From the NCBI RefSeq assembly GCF_019204005.1, contig NZ_JAGSPA010000001.1:62001-126000 (forward strand): a stretch of 64,000 nucleotides of DNA, written 5' to 3'. Below, in pieces: positions 27,582 to 36,487 of this stretch (position 1 is its first letter; every line of letters begins with the position of its first letter). The stretch comes from Pacificimonas pallii. Its GTDB lineage: Bacteria > Pseudomonadota > Alphaproteobacteria > Sphingomonadales > Sphingomonadaceae. The notes under the pieces were generated by a model. It ran no database searches. It had not been told where the DNA came from and saw only the letters and a list, made by a program, of their open reading frames with translations. The translations under genes and the position numbers were made by a program.

Positions 27582-29287
27582 CCGATACACTCCATCAATA
27601 CGCGGCCAAGCCCGAAATATTCCGCGCGCTCGAAACAGGCCGGGCGCATGCCGGTGGATTCGAATGTGCCCTGCAACTTCCCGTCGTCGCCCTCGCCCGT
27701 GTAATTATAGGTGAACAGGTCCTGCATGGTGATCACGTCCCCTTCCATGCCGACGACCTCGGTGATGTGCGTGATGCGGCGACCGCCGTCGCGCATGCGG
27801 CTGATCTGCACGACAAGATTCAGCGCGTCGGCGATCTGCGTTTTTATGGCCTTTGCCGACAGGTTGAGGCCTGCCATGTTGATCATGTTCTCCAGGCGTG
27901 TCAGCGCCTCACGCGGGCGGTTCGCGTGCAGCGTGCCCAGCGAGCCGTCATGACCCGTGTTCATGGCGGCGAGCAGTTCGAAAGCTTCCGGGCCGCGAAC
28001 CTCGCCCAGAATGATGCGATCGGGACGCATGCGAAGGGCGTTCTTCACGAGATCGCGCATGTCGACCTCGCCCTTGCCTTCCAGGTTCGCAGGGCGCGTT
28101 TCCAGGCGCACGACGTGCGGCTGTTGCAGCTGCAGCTCCGCCGCATCCTCGATCGTGACAATGCGTTCGCCGGGGTCGATATTGCGCGAAATCGCATTCA
28201 GCATCGTCGTCTTGCCCGAGCCGGTACCGCCCGAGATCAGGATGTTCAGCTTGATCCGCCCGGCGATATTCAGAAATTTCGACATGGCCGGACTGAACGA
28301 TCCAAAGCCGAGCATCTTCTCGAGGGTCAGCTTATCCTTGGCGAATTTACGAATGGAAATCGACGCGCCGTCAATCGCAAGCGGCGGGATCACGACGTTC
28401 ACGCGGCTGCCGTCAAGCAGTCGCGCATCGCAGATCGGCGAGGTTTCATCGACGCGCCGTCCGACCGCGCTGACGATGCGCTGGGCGATGTTCAAAAGAT
28501 GCTGGTCGTCACGGAACGTGACGCCGGATACGGTGAGCTTACCGGCCTTCTCGATATAGACCGTCTTGGGGCCATTCACCATGATCTCGCTGACGTCATC
28601 GTCGCTCAGCAGTGGCTCCAGCGGACCGAGCCCCAGCATGTCGTTCAGGAGCAGCGTCACCAGATCGCGCTGCTCACGGGTATTCAGGTTCATTTTTTCC
28701 TGAATCAGAAGGGCGGACACCACATCGGATACCTGTTCGGCGAGTTCGCCGCGTTCCATTTCCGCGATCACGCTCGCGTCGATCTGTTCCATCAGCAGCG
28801 GCTGAATATGCTCTTTCGCCGAAGTCACGGATTTCGCACTGGCTGAAGATGCGGCGGTTTTCTTCTGGGCCGCCTGCGTTTCCAGTCCGCCGACCCTGTT
28901 GATCAGTTCATTGAGGAGTACCGTGACGGTGTCACGAACCTCAACATCGTCCATGTCGCGACCTTCGCTCGCGGCCATCTGGCGGATATGGTCCTCCATG
29001 CGTGCGGCAAGTTCGCCGCGCGCGGTGACCCGCGTCGCTTCGCGTGGAAACAGGTCGCCGAGCTGCGGGGACAGCATCGCGTGAATATCCCATACGCAAT
29101 TATCGGTGCTGCGCCCACGTTGCTGAGGCTTTTCGGTATCTTTCTCGATGGCGGGGGCTGGACTGTTTTCAGCGACGGACACCAGCGGACGGCGGCCGGA
29201 ATCGGTCGACGTCTGTGCCTGACCGAACGTCTCGCTCGGTTGCTTCAGACCCGCGCCGCTGCGCTTGCCAAATCCAGTGGCCGCCAT
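27578..29287 (-). CDS. cpaF: Tad pilus motor ATPase CpaF/TadA, with extended N-terminus
   Basis: 569 residues, longer than typical CpaF (about 450-500). The VirB11/CpaF core has the N-domain motif VSEIMVNGP (about residues 232-240), Walker A GGTGSGKTT at 353-361, an Asp-box around TIEDAAEL, and Walker B RIILGEVRG at 424-432. It powers Flp-type pilus extension at the inner membrane. Residues 69-137 resemble residues 159-226 (shared RGELA and RDxVTxLLN cores), suggesting an internal duplication of the segment before the nucleotide-binding N-domain. It sits between cpaE (14-base gap) and tadB (overlap). Confidence 0.92.
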   Translation of the reverse strand: MAATGFGKRSGAGLKQPSETFGQAQTSTDSGRRPLVSVAENSPAPAIEKDTEKPQQRGRSTDNCVWDIHAMLSPQLGDLFPREATRVTARGELAARMEDHIRQMAASEGRDMDDVEVRDTVTVLLNELINRVGGLETQAAQKKTAASSASAKSVTSAKEHIQPLLMEQIDASVIAEMERGELAEQVSDVVSALLIQEKMNLNTREQRDLVTLLLNDMLGLGPLEPLLSDDDVSEIMVNGPKTVYIEKAGKLTVSGVTFRDDQHLLNIAQRIVSAVGRRVDETSPICDARLLDGSRVNVVIPPLAIDGASISIRKFAKDKLTLEKMLGFGSFSPAMSKFLNIAGRIKLNILISGGTGSGKTTMLNAISRNIDPGERIVTIEDAAELQLQQPHVVRLETRPANLEGKGEVDMRDLVKNALRMRPDRIILGEVRGPEAFELLAAMNTGHDGSLGTLHANRPREALTRLENMINMAGLNLSAKAIKTQIADALNLVVQISRMRDGGRRITHITEVVGMEGDVITMQDLFTYNYTGEGDDGKLQGTFESTGMRPACFERAEYFGLGRVLMECIG

Positions 29288-29301
29288 CGCTGTTTATCGC
29301 C

Positions 29302-30573
29302 CTATTTCTTGCGCAATGTCTTTGCCGTTCCCTTGGTAGGGAGCAGCGCACGCATCTTGCCCATGAAGCTATCGTCGGCCCCGTCATCATCCTCCGCAGC
29401 GCCCGTCGAAACCGCGCTCAGGATCTGCCCAAGCGCAGCCTGCAGGCGTCCGGTCGCGATCGCCGACAGGGCCTTGCCCTGCTTCGCGGCCATGATGGCC
29501 TGCTTCGCGTCGAAGGGGACGATGATGTCCACGCCTCGTTCGATGCTGGCTTCGAAATCCTTTTTGGCGACTTCGGGCGGCGGCGACGTTGTCACGCGAT
29601 TGGCAACAACGGTGATCTTCGCCTGCGGCGCATTGGTGCGCAAAAAGCCGAGAAGACGGATCGCATCGCGCGTGGCGGCGAGCGACTGCTCTGTGACCAC
29701 CACAAGGTGATGCAGGTCGGCGACAAGGTGCGGGTGCTGCACAGCCACGGATCGCGGCATGTCCACCACCGTGGCCTCGAATGCGCCGACGAGTTCCTCC
29801 TGCAGTTGATGCAATGCGGTTCCATCCGCCAATAGCGGCTGGTTGATCGGTGCCTCCGCCGACAGCACTGCCAGCTTTTCGTTCACACGCGTCATGGCGC
29901 GCTCGATGAAAAGACCGTCGATCCGGCTGGGATTTTCCAGTGCGTCGACAAGGCCGCGTCCCGGCTCCAGATCGAAACTGAGCGCGCCCGTACCGAACTG
30001 TACGTCGAGATCAAGAAGTGCGGTCGAGCGCCGGTCAGTGTCCGAAAGCATCCATGCGAGCGATGTCGATACAAGCGACGCGCCGACGCCGCCGCGCGTA
30101 CCGATCACGCCGATGGAAACGTGCGGTTTTTCCTCGGCGTTCGCATTGGCATCGCCGCGGGGGCCCTGCAACACGATCTGCGCCTGTATCAGGCTTTCGC
30201 GCAGGGCATCGGGCGTGACCGGCTTCAGCAGATAATCCTGAATGCCGCTTGCCACCAGGTCGCGGTAAAGATGCACGTCGTTGACGGCGCCCGTTGCGAT
30301 CACGATCGTTCCCGGCTCACAAACCTCCGCGAGCGAATTTATGTCGTTCAGCGGATCGGAAGCTTCAGACAGATCGACAAACAGGACAGTGGGCGATGAG
30401 GAAACGCTAAGCGTCTGCACGGCATTGTGCAGGCCGCCCATGTTCACCTTGTCCGCCGACCAGCCGAGCTCGGGTACGATTTCCTTAACGGTCGCCGCCA
30501 GCTCTTCGTCACACACAAAGGCCGTGAACAGCTCGCGCGTGCTCGCGCTCGAAGGATTAAAGGGTGCGTTCAT
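29302..30573 (-). CDS. cpaE: Pilus localisation ATPase-like protein CpaE/TadZ
   Basis: 423 residues. Residues about 15-135 form a response-regulator-like domain without a full phospho-acceptor set (YLLKPVTPDAL is its alpha5 region). Residues about 150-390 are a ParA/MinD-type P-loop domain. The Walker A GTRGGVGAS (158-166) lacks the usual signature and P-loop lysines, as described for atypical TadZ ATPases, so nucleotide hydrolysis may be weak or absent. TadZ/CpaE proteins direct Tad machinery to a cell pole. It is placed between cpaD and cpaF in the operon. Confidence 0.88.
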   Translation of the reverse strand: MNAPFNPSSASTRELFTAFVCDEELAATVKEIVPELGWSADKVNMGGLHNAVQTLSVSSSPTVLFVDLSEASDPLNDINSLAEVCEPGTIVIATGAVNDVHLYRDLVASGIQDYLLKPVTPDALRESLIQAQIVLQGPRGDANANAEEKPHVSIGVIGTRGGVGASLVSTSLAWMLSDTDRRSTALLDLDVQFGTGALSFDLEPGRGLVDALENPSRIDGLFIERAMTRVNEKLAVLSAEAPINQPLLADGTALHQLQEELVGAFEATVVDMPRSVAVQHPHLVADLHHLVVVTEQSLAATRDAIRLLGFLRTNAPQAKITVVANRVTTSPPPEVAKKDFEASIERGVDIIVPFDAKQAIMAAKQGKALSAIATGRLQAALGQILSAVSTGAAEDDDGADDSFMGKMRALLPTKGTAKTLRKK

Positions 30574-30587
30574 GGTTTCATGTCTTC

Positions 30588-31217
30588 CTATTTGACAGTC
30601 CCGACGCTGGAGTTGACACTGTCCCGGGTCGCCTTCTTGAGAGCAGCGTCGACTGCCTTCACGGCGCGTTCCGCGGTCACACCCGCATGGGTCTTGCCGC
30701 TGACAAGATCGTTCGGATCAGCAACCATGGCTGCAAGGTTCGAGATTGTGGCGCAGCTATAGTTCGACATTTTCGACGCCGAATATTCCGGGTTCGACCT
30801 GCGGCTGAAATCCGGACATTCCGGTACACTTGCAACGGCGCGGACCAATACGAAGCGCGCGGTTCCGGCTGTCAGGGCCGGGCTTGTCGGCGGCGCGTGG
30901 CGTACCAGCATAAGTCCTCTCTGTGCCAGGACCTCGCTCACCATCTTCTCACGCAGGGCAGCCCCAGAGCCGGTCGGGCCATCCACGCTTAGCTGATCGC
31001 CATATCGAACGCCGACGCTATCGAGCCACTGCTTGAGGCGATCGACTTCCTGCGCGGAAAAAGCGCCATTTTGCATATATGGCATGTCATGGGTCATGAT
31101 TGTCCGCGTGACGGTCGGAACGTGGTTCGACGCGACTTCGGGCGATGGTGTGCTCCCGCCCTGACATGCGGTGAGCAGACCAAGCGATGCCGCTGCTACG
31201 ATAGTGAGCCTCTTCAT
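30588..31217 (-). CDS. cpaD: CpaD family pilus lipoprotein
   Basis: 209 residues. An N-terminal basic stretch, hydrophobic core and LLTAC lipobox give a lipoprotein with the modified Cys at about residue 18. The C-terminal half has the CpaD hallmark PECPDFSRRSNPEYS...NYSCATISNLAAMVADPNDL. CpaD is an outer-membrane lipoprotein that assists the CpaC secretin. Start ATG 31217 has GGAAG 6 bases upstream; a seven-codon extension has no such site. It is 17 bases after cpaC. Confidence 0.88.
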   Translation of the reverse strand: MKRLTIVAAASLGLLTACQGGSTPSPEVASNHVPTVTRTIMTHDMPYMQNGAFSAQEVDRLKQWLDSVGVRYGDQLSVDGPTGSGAALREKMVSEVLAQRGLMLVRHAPPTSPALTAGTARFVLVRAVASVPECPDFSRRSNPEYSASKMSNYSCATISNLAAMVADPNDLVSGKTHAGVTAERAVKAVDAALKKATRDSVNSSVGTVK

Positions 31218-31234
31218 ATTCTGCTTCCTTCGCA

Positions 31235-32695
31235 TCACTGAACCGAGAAACCAGGCTTCGCCGAGGCCGTGCCCGCCGGGCCTTCAGGCGTTACAATCTT
31301 CGCGTCGCTGGAGAGTGCGCGGCCTTTGGAATATGTGCGGCCAAGCAGCCAGCGTTCCGCATCGGACGGCGCGGCAAGGCCGTCCGTGGGAAGCGCCAGG
31401 CGCTGCGATACCGGCTTCACCAGATAGGGCGTGATCACGATGACAAGCTCGGTCTCGTCGCGCCGGAAGGTGTCCGATTTGAACAGTGCGCCCAGGATGG
31501 GAATATCCCCGAGAAACGGAATCTTCTCCGTCGAGGTCGTGAAGCTGTTGCGCGTCAGGCCGCCGATCATGAAACTCTGCCCGGAACCGAGCTCGACGGA
31601 CGTTTCCGCCTTCCGTGTGGTCAGGGCGGGAATGGAGATGTCGTTCAACCGAACGGACCCTGCCTCTGTCAGCTCGCTCACTTCGGGGCGTACCCGCATG
31701 GAGATGCGATTGTCCGCCAGAACCGTGGGCGAGAACGCGATGGAAACGCCATATTCCTTGAACTGGACGTTCGGCCCATCGCGGCCATAGGTCACGATTG
31801 GAAATTCGCCGCCCGCGAGGAAGCTCGCCGTCTCGCCAGAAAGCGCAGTGAGGTTGGGTTCGGCAAGCAGGGTGAGCAGACCGTCATTTTCAAGCGCGTC
31901 GACTGTCGCGTTGAAATCCACGCCAAAAAGCGAGCCGACACCGAATAGGGATGACGTTGCGTCGTTAGTAACGAACTTGGTGTCGCCCACCAGTTCGGGT
32001 CTCGTGGTAAAGATGTTTTTGGGACCCGTGATCCCTTTCCTGCCGCGGGCAATGCCAAGAAGGAGATCGCTTGAGCCGTCAAAGGCCGTGAAGCTCACAC
32101 CGAGCTGTTTGAGCACATTGCGGCTAACCTCGGCGAAACGGACGCGCAGATTAACCTGCGCGGGGATTGCCGCCTGCAGCTTGTTCACCACGACGGTCGA
32201 ACCGCCGGTGAAGGCGTTGATCAGCCGGGTCGCTTCCCCAATCTCTTCGGGGCTTGCGACGGTTCCGGTCAGCAGCGTCATGCCATTCATGGTCATGACG
32301 TTGACGTCGGAGGCGGGCATGGCGAGCCGCAGCATCTCGCGAAGCTGGTCGATATTCTGACTGACCCGGATGGTCGCCGAATAGATCGTCTGTCCGCGCG
32401 CGTCGGTCGCATAGAGGCTGGTTTCACCAGGTCCCTGGGCGAATACATATACCTGCCGCTGCGACTTCACCTGTACGTCAGCAACACCCTGATTTACGAC
32501 GAAAATATCGCTGATTGCCTTGGGCAGGGTCACCAGCGTGCCCTTCCCCTGCGAAAGCTCGATGACGGAATCCGGCGTCGTCAGGATCGTCTGCGCGGTC
32601 TGCGCGCCCGCCGTCATCGGCATGGCCGTCATCGTCAGGCTCGCGGCGACGGCCGCCGTTGCCAGAAACGTCTTTTTCAGGATTGCGTGCCCCAT
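31235..32695 (-). CDS. cpaC: Outer-membrane secretin CpaC/RcpA
   Basis: 486 residues. A signal peptide (about residues 1-32) precedes N-domains, including a pilus/BON-like region (IELSQGKGTLVTLPKAISDIFV) and a secretin core with LNDISIPALTTRKAETSVELGSGQSF and a C-terminal ITPYLVKPV. It forms the multimeric outer-membrane gate for the Flp-type pilus. The start is 2 bases after the cpaB stop, so the two genes are coupled. Confidence 0.92.
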   Translation of the reverse strand: MGHAILKKTFLATAAVAASLTMTAMPMTAGAQTAQTILTTPDSVIELSQGKGTLVTLPKAISDIFVVNQGVADVQVKSQRQVYVFAQGPGETSLYATDARGQTIYSATIRVSQNIDQLREMLRLAMPASDVNVMTMNGMTLLTGTVASPEEIGEATRLINAFTGGSTVVVNKLQAAIPAQVNLRVRFAEVSRNVLKQLGVSFTAFDGSSDLLLGIARGRKGITGPKNIFTTRPELVGDTKFVTNDATSSLFGVGSLFGVDFNATVDALENDGLLTLLAEPNLTALSGETASFLAGGEFPIVTYGRDGPNVQFKEYGVSIAFSPTVLADNRISMRVRPEVSELTEAGSVRLNDISIPALTTRKAETSVELGSGQSFMIGGLTRNSFTTSTEKIPFLGDIPILGALFKSDTFRRDETELVIVITPYLVKPVSQRLALPTDGLAAPSDAERWLLGRTYSKGRALSSDAKIVTPEGPAGTASAKPGFSVQ

Positions 32696-32697
32696 GA

Positions 32698-33864
32698 TTA
32701 CTCATTCCCCTCAGGGCGGACCGGAATGTCGGATCCGCGCGGTTCAGTGCTGCCATTGCCGACCTGCGGTCCGGGCTGCGGACGACCCGAGGCGGTGTTT
32801 GCCCCGGCCTGCGCAAGGCCGGCGAGGAGCGAGGACGGCACGTTCATCTCACCGTGATCCGTCTTGATCGTCACACTCTGCGTGTTCATGCCCCGGGTGA
32901 CGCGCACCAGCGGCATCACCTTGCCCTCGACATTGCGCCTGCGCGGGGTCGCGGCACCCGGAGGGCCGTTCGGACCCACTGCGAAGCGCGAGACTTCGCT
33001 GCCGGGTGTAAATGTCGAGCCGCTATCGTCGATAACCTGAAGCGCGGCCATTTCCATTGCGGAATCCTCGTCCGGCGTCTGGTCGTCGCCCACGGTGATA
33101 TCGCCGCGGGCAATCGCGGCCTCCAGCTGCGCGCGGCTATCGGCCATGGCACGAAGCGAGAAGGACAGTTTGCCGAGCGATTGCGCAACGGCGATCTTCT
33201 CGACCATCTTGGGCGAGACTTCAAAGGTGATGCTGCGCCCTGTCTGCGCACCGTCACCGCCGGTTTCGTCGAGGCGCTGATCAATGGCCAGAACGCGGAC
33301 GTTCCGTACGATCGTCTCCGCGACGTTGTAGTCGTACATCTTGTCGCCCTGCGTACCATCGTCATTGATCTTTGTGACGGCGACTTCACCGTGCAGCAGA
33401 ACATCGACGCGGTCGCCCGGAAAAATGAAGCCGGCAACGCCGGTTATATTATCGAGGGGAACCGTGACGGCGCGCTGTCCGGGCTGCAATGCGGCAGCCA
33501 GAAAGCCGCGCTCGCCAGGGCCGACGACGGCGCGCTTCGTAACGGGTTGTCCGGCGGGGATTGCGAGGCGGACGACTTTGCCGGTCAGCTTTTCCACACC
33601 GCCCTGCTCTTCCGTGAAATAGGCACCCTGCACGAGATCGGACGGCCACGGCTGGTATGCGAAATGCTCGGCGGTGATGATGGTCCCGAGCGGCAGCATT
33701 TCCTGCGCCACCAGGACTTTCGGCCCGTCCGGCTGCTCCACCTGCATCACGGGCGCGGCAACGGCGCTGTCGGTATTCGAGCCCAGCAGCACCCGCACCG
33801 CAAATGCCGAAATACCCGCGATAACCAGCGCGCCGACCAGCAGAATGATCTTCTTAATGTCCAT
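32698..33864 (-). CDS. cpaB: Tad pilus assembly protein CpaB/RcpC
   Basis: 388 residues. A single N-terminal membrane anchor (residues 5-25) is followed by a SAF domain (VLVAQEMLPLGTIITAEHF) and the RcpC/CpaB core (RAVTVPLDNITGVAGFIFPGDRVDVLL). It is a periplasmic accessory protein of the secretin complex. The C-terminal 35 residues are rich in proline, glycine and asparagine and are probably disordered. It starts 38 bases after cpaA. Confidence 0.9.
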   Translation of the reverse strand: MDIKKIILLVGALVIAGISAFAVRVLLGSNTDSAVAAPVMQVEQPDGPKVLVAQEMLPLGTIITAEHFAYQPWPSDLVQGAYFTEEQGGVEKLTGKVVRLAIPAGQPVTKRAVVGPGERGFLAAALQPGQRAVTVPLDNITGVAGFIFPGDRVDVLLHGEVAVTKINDDGTQGDKMYDYNVAETIVRNVRVLAIDQRLDETGGDGAQTGRSITFEVSPKMVEKIAVAQSLGKLSFSLRAMADSRAQLEAAIARGDITVGDDQTPDEDSAMEMAALQVIDDSGSTFTPGSEVSRFAVGPNGPPGAATPRRRNVEGKVMPLVRVTRGMNTQSVTIKTDHGEMNVPSSLLAGLAQAGANTASGRPQPGPQVGNGSTEPRGSDIPVRPEGNE

Positions 33865-33902
33865 GGCACCTATGCCCCTGATCTGGAGGTAGTTCGCAAT
33901 GT

Positions 33903-34376
33903 CTATGCCAAGAACTGGTTAATAATCGGTTCGCCAGTAACGATGGCCGCCCCAATGGCGATCGCGACCCCATAGGGCGTGCGCACGGGGCCTTTAGCGC
34001 GCTGCCTGCGGTGCACGCCCCAGGCGATCAGCGTCACGAAGAATCCCACCACCGCAATCCAGACGAACATTTCGAGAAGCGGTGCGAGAGGAAGCCAGAG
34101 GGCGAGGGCGGCCTGCAGCTTCCAGTCCCCGCCTCCCATCCAGCCAAGCCACCAGAAGGGAAAGAAAATGACCGCCACGGCGATTGCGAGCAGCAGCTGC
34201 ATGCCCATCATGTCCGGAAAGGGGACAGGCTGGGCCGCCCAGAACACAATGGCGAGGCCGGCAACCGCGAGGGTCAGCCAGTTCGGAATACGGCGCGACC
34301 GGATGTCACTGATGACGGTCCAGCCAAGCAGCGCCATCAGCGCCGCGAGCGATATCCAGTAGAAGAAATCCTGCAT
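33903..34376 (-). CDS. cpaA: Prepilin peptidase CpaA/TadV
   Basis: 157 residues, polytopic aspartic prepilin peptidase that would process Flp-type pilins. The catalytic aspartates are in SDIRSRRIPN near residue 23 and in GGGDWKL near residue 82, the latter matching the GxGD motif. Start ATG 34376 (MQDFFYWIS) is chosen because the longer frame upstream is arginine- and proline-rich and not like the family. It is the first gene of the cpaA-tadC run and diverges from the alpha/beta hydrolase at 34429 over 52 bases. No pilin gene is near it. Confidence 0.88.
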   Translation of the reverse strand: MQDFFYWISLAALMALLGWTVISDIRSRRIPNWLTLAVAGLAIVFWAAQPVPFPDMMGMQLLLAIAVAVIFFPFWWLGWMGGGDWKLQAALALWLPLAPLLEMFVWIAVVGFFVTLIAWGVHRRQRAKGPVRTPYGVAIAIGAAIVTGEPIINQFLA

Positions 34377-34428
34377 GTCTGCTGGGGATAGACGGGAAGG
34401 TTGAAAAATCGGTAACCATGGCTGGCAA

Positions 34429-35391
34429 ATGATCGCCCATCCCCACCCTGAAGACCGCGTCCGCCTGCCTGCGGATGGCGAAACCCGGTACGAAACCGCG
34501 GCGGATGGCGCGCGGCTGCGCGTGATGTCGTGGCCGCCGCCCGCGGGCGCCGCGGCACCCGCGCATATCCTGTTCGCGGGAGGGAAGCGCGACTTCATCG
34601 AGCGGCATGCCGAAACCTATCACCGGCTACGCGGTGCGGGCTACGCACTGACGGCGATGGACTGGCGCGATCAGGGCCTTTCGGCACGCAATTCGGTGCC
34701 CGACGAACGGCTTTTCGATGCGATGGCTGACGATGCGAAGCGTGTCATCACATCGCTCGCGCTACCGGCCGGCGTGCCGCTGATCCTGATGGCTCACAGC
34801 ATGGGCGGGCATATGATGCTGCGCGTGCTGGCCGAAGAGCCGGACCTGCGACACCGCGTCACCTCCTGCGTTTGCTTCGCGCCGATGCTGGCGATTGGCG
34901 CAGGTCCGCCGCCATGGGTGCTGGGATCGCTGGCGAAAATACAGGTGATGCTCGGCAATGGCCGTGGGCGTCCGCCCGGTCAGCCGGCCTATGGCCCCAT
35001 TTACAAATCAGAGGAACGGCGGGCTCGCCTCACAGGCGACCGGGTTCGGTTCGAGGAGGGCTTTACCTTCATCGACAATGAAGCGGGACTTGCCGCTGGC
35101 GGTGCGACGTGGGGGTGGCTGGCGGGTGCCCATGAATCGATGGCGAAGCTGCGGCGGCCGGGCGTCCTTGAGCGGATCGATGTGCCGGTTCTCCTGCTGG
35201 TCGGAACAGATGAACATGTCGTCGATGCTGATGCGATAATGCGCGCGGCCGTCAGGCTGCCGCAGGGACACGTCGACATCATCGCGCGCGGCCATCACGA
35301 GCTGCAGCTGGACAGCGATGATGTGCAGGCGCGGCTTTGGGCACTTGTCCACGAATTCTTCGCCAGGACAGGCGGCCAGCATGACCGCTGA
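34429..35391 (+). CDS. Alpha/beta hydrolase, lysophospholipase-like
   Basis: 320 residues. The nucleophile motif AHSMGGH places Ser124, with later GTDEHVVD (acid) and GHHEL (His) completing a catalytic triad. The core (FAGGKRDFIERHAETYHRLRGAGYAL) is of the serine aminopeptidase/monoglyceride lipase type, expected to hydrolyse monoacylglycerols or lysophospholipids. No signal peptide is visible, so it is cytoplasmic. ATG 34429 has no strong ribosome site. Its stop overlaps the next gene by 11 bases, so the oxidoreductase is translationally coupled. Confidence 0.82.
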   Translation: MIAHPHPEDRVRLPADGETRYETAADGARLRVMSWPPPAGAAAPAHILFAGGKRDFIERHAETYHRLRGAGYALTAMDWRDQGLSARNSVPDERLFDAMADDAKRVITSLALPAGVPLILMAHSMGGHMMLRVLAEEPDLRHRVTSCVCFAPMLAIGAGPPPWVLGSLAKIQVMLGNGRGRPPGQPAYGPIYKSEERRARLTGDRVRFEEGFTFIDNEAGLAAGGATWGWLAGAHESMAKLRRPGVLERIDVPVLLLVGTDEHVVDADAIMRAAVRLPQGHVDIIARGHHELQLDSDDVQARLWALVHEFFARTGGQHDR

Positions 35392-36481
35392 TATCGTCAT
35401 CGTCGGAGCCGGTATCGCCGGTGCAAGCCTTGCCTGGCATCTGGCGCCGCACCAGCGCGTGGTCATGCTGGAAAGCGAAAGCCAGCCGGGCGTTCATTCC
35501 ACGGGCAGGTCCGCGGCATTTTATGCGGAAACCTATGGCGGACCGATGGTTCAGCCGCTGACGACGGCGTCCAAGTCATTCTTTCTGACGCCGCCCGCGG
35601 ATTTTTCCCGGGTACCATTGGTGGGACCCAGGGGTGCCCTGCACGTTGCAGGGCCGGGAAGCGCGGCCCTTGCCGCACTCAAGCAGCAATTCGCGGGCAG
35701 CGACGTCAGCGTTACGCACGAAGACCGCGCCGATGTTGCGCGGCATATGCCGATACTGGCCGAAACCTGGCGGTCAGCGGGGCTTTGGGACGCGGAATGC
35801 CGCGACATTGACGTCGCGGCGCTGCACAGCGCCTACCTGACCGGTGCGAGACGCCGCGGGGCCACGCTGCTGACGGATAGCGAACTGATGGCGGCGCGGC
35901 GTGACGGTACGCGCTGGATTGTCGATACGAGAACGGGACCGCTTGAAACCAATATTTTGGTCAACGCAGCCGGTGCATGGGCGGACGAGGTCGCCAGAAG
36001 GGCCGGCGTCCCGCCAATCGGTATCATCCCGCAGCGGCGCACAATGGTCGTTGCGGCCATTGACGCGGTGGTCGACAATAAGTGGCCGCTCACCGTCGAT
36101 GCGGACGGCGCGCTCTATTTCAAGCCGGATGCCGGACATATGTGGATCAGCCCGCATGATGAGATTCCGGATATCGCGCGAGATGCGCGGCCCGAAGAAT
36201 TGGACGTCGCGACTGCCATCCACCGGTTCGAGCAGGCCACGACCGCCCGTGTGACACGCGTCGTCAGGAGCTGGGCGGGGCTGCGAAGCTTCGCGCCGGA
36301 TCGACTTCCGGTTTACGGCGTCGATCCGCAGAACCCCGGCTTCTTCTGGTGTGCCGGTCAGGGCGGCTTTGGTATACAGACAGCGCCCGCCGCAGCCGAA
36401 ATGGCTGCAGCGGGCGTATTGGGTCAATCTGCGCGGATACCGGTAGATCCGGCGCTCTACGCACCGGACAGATTCCGGTAA
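35381..36481 (+). CDS. FAD-dependent oxidoreductase (D-amino-acid/glycine oxidase family)
   Basis: 366 residues. The N-terminal Rossmann motif is DIVIVGAGIAGASLAWHL, and the C-terminal SWAGLRSFAPDRLPVYG and GFFWCAGQGGFGIQTAPA are DAO-family FAD contacts. Members oxidise amino acids, N-methylated amines or 2-hydroxy acids; the substrate is unknown. Start ATG 35381 begins the Rossmann strand within a few residues and lies inside the end of the upstream hydrolase. The stop is 6 bases from the convergent PEP-CTERM gene. Confidence 0.85.
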   Translation: MTADIVIVGAGIAGASLAWHLAPHQRVVMLESESQPGVHSTGRSAAFYAETYGGPMVQPLTTASKSFFLTPPADFSRVPLVGPRGALHVAGPGSAALAALKQQFAGSDVSVTHEDRADVARHMPILAETWRSAGLWDAECRDIDVAALHSAYLTGARRRGATLLTDSELMAARRDGTRWIVDTRTGPLETNILVNAAGAWADEVARRAGVPPIGIIPQRRTMVVAAIDAVVDNKWPLTVDADGALYFKPDAGHMWISPHDEIPDIARDARPEELDVATAIHRFEQATTARVTRVVRSWAGLRSFAPDRLPVYGVDPQNPGFFWCAGQGGFGIQTAPAAAEMAAAGVLGQSARIPVDPALYAPDRFR

Positions 36482-36487
36482 TTCAGC

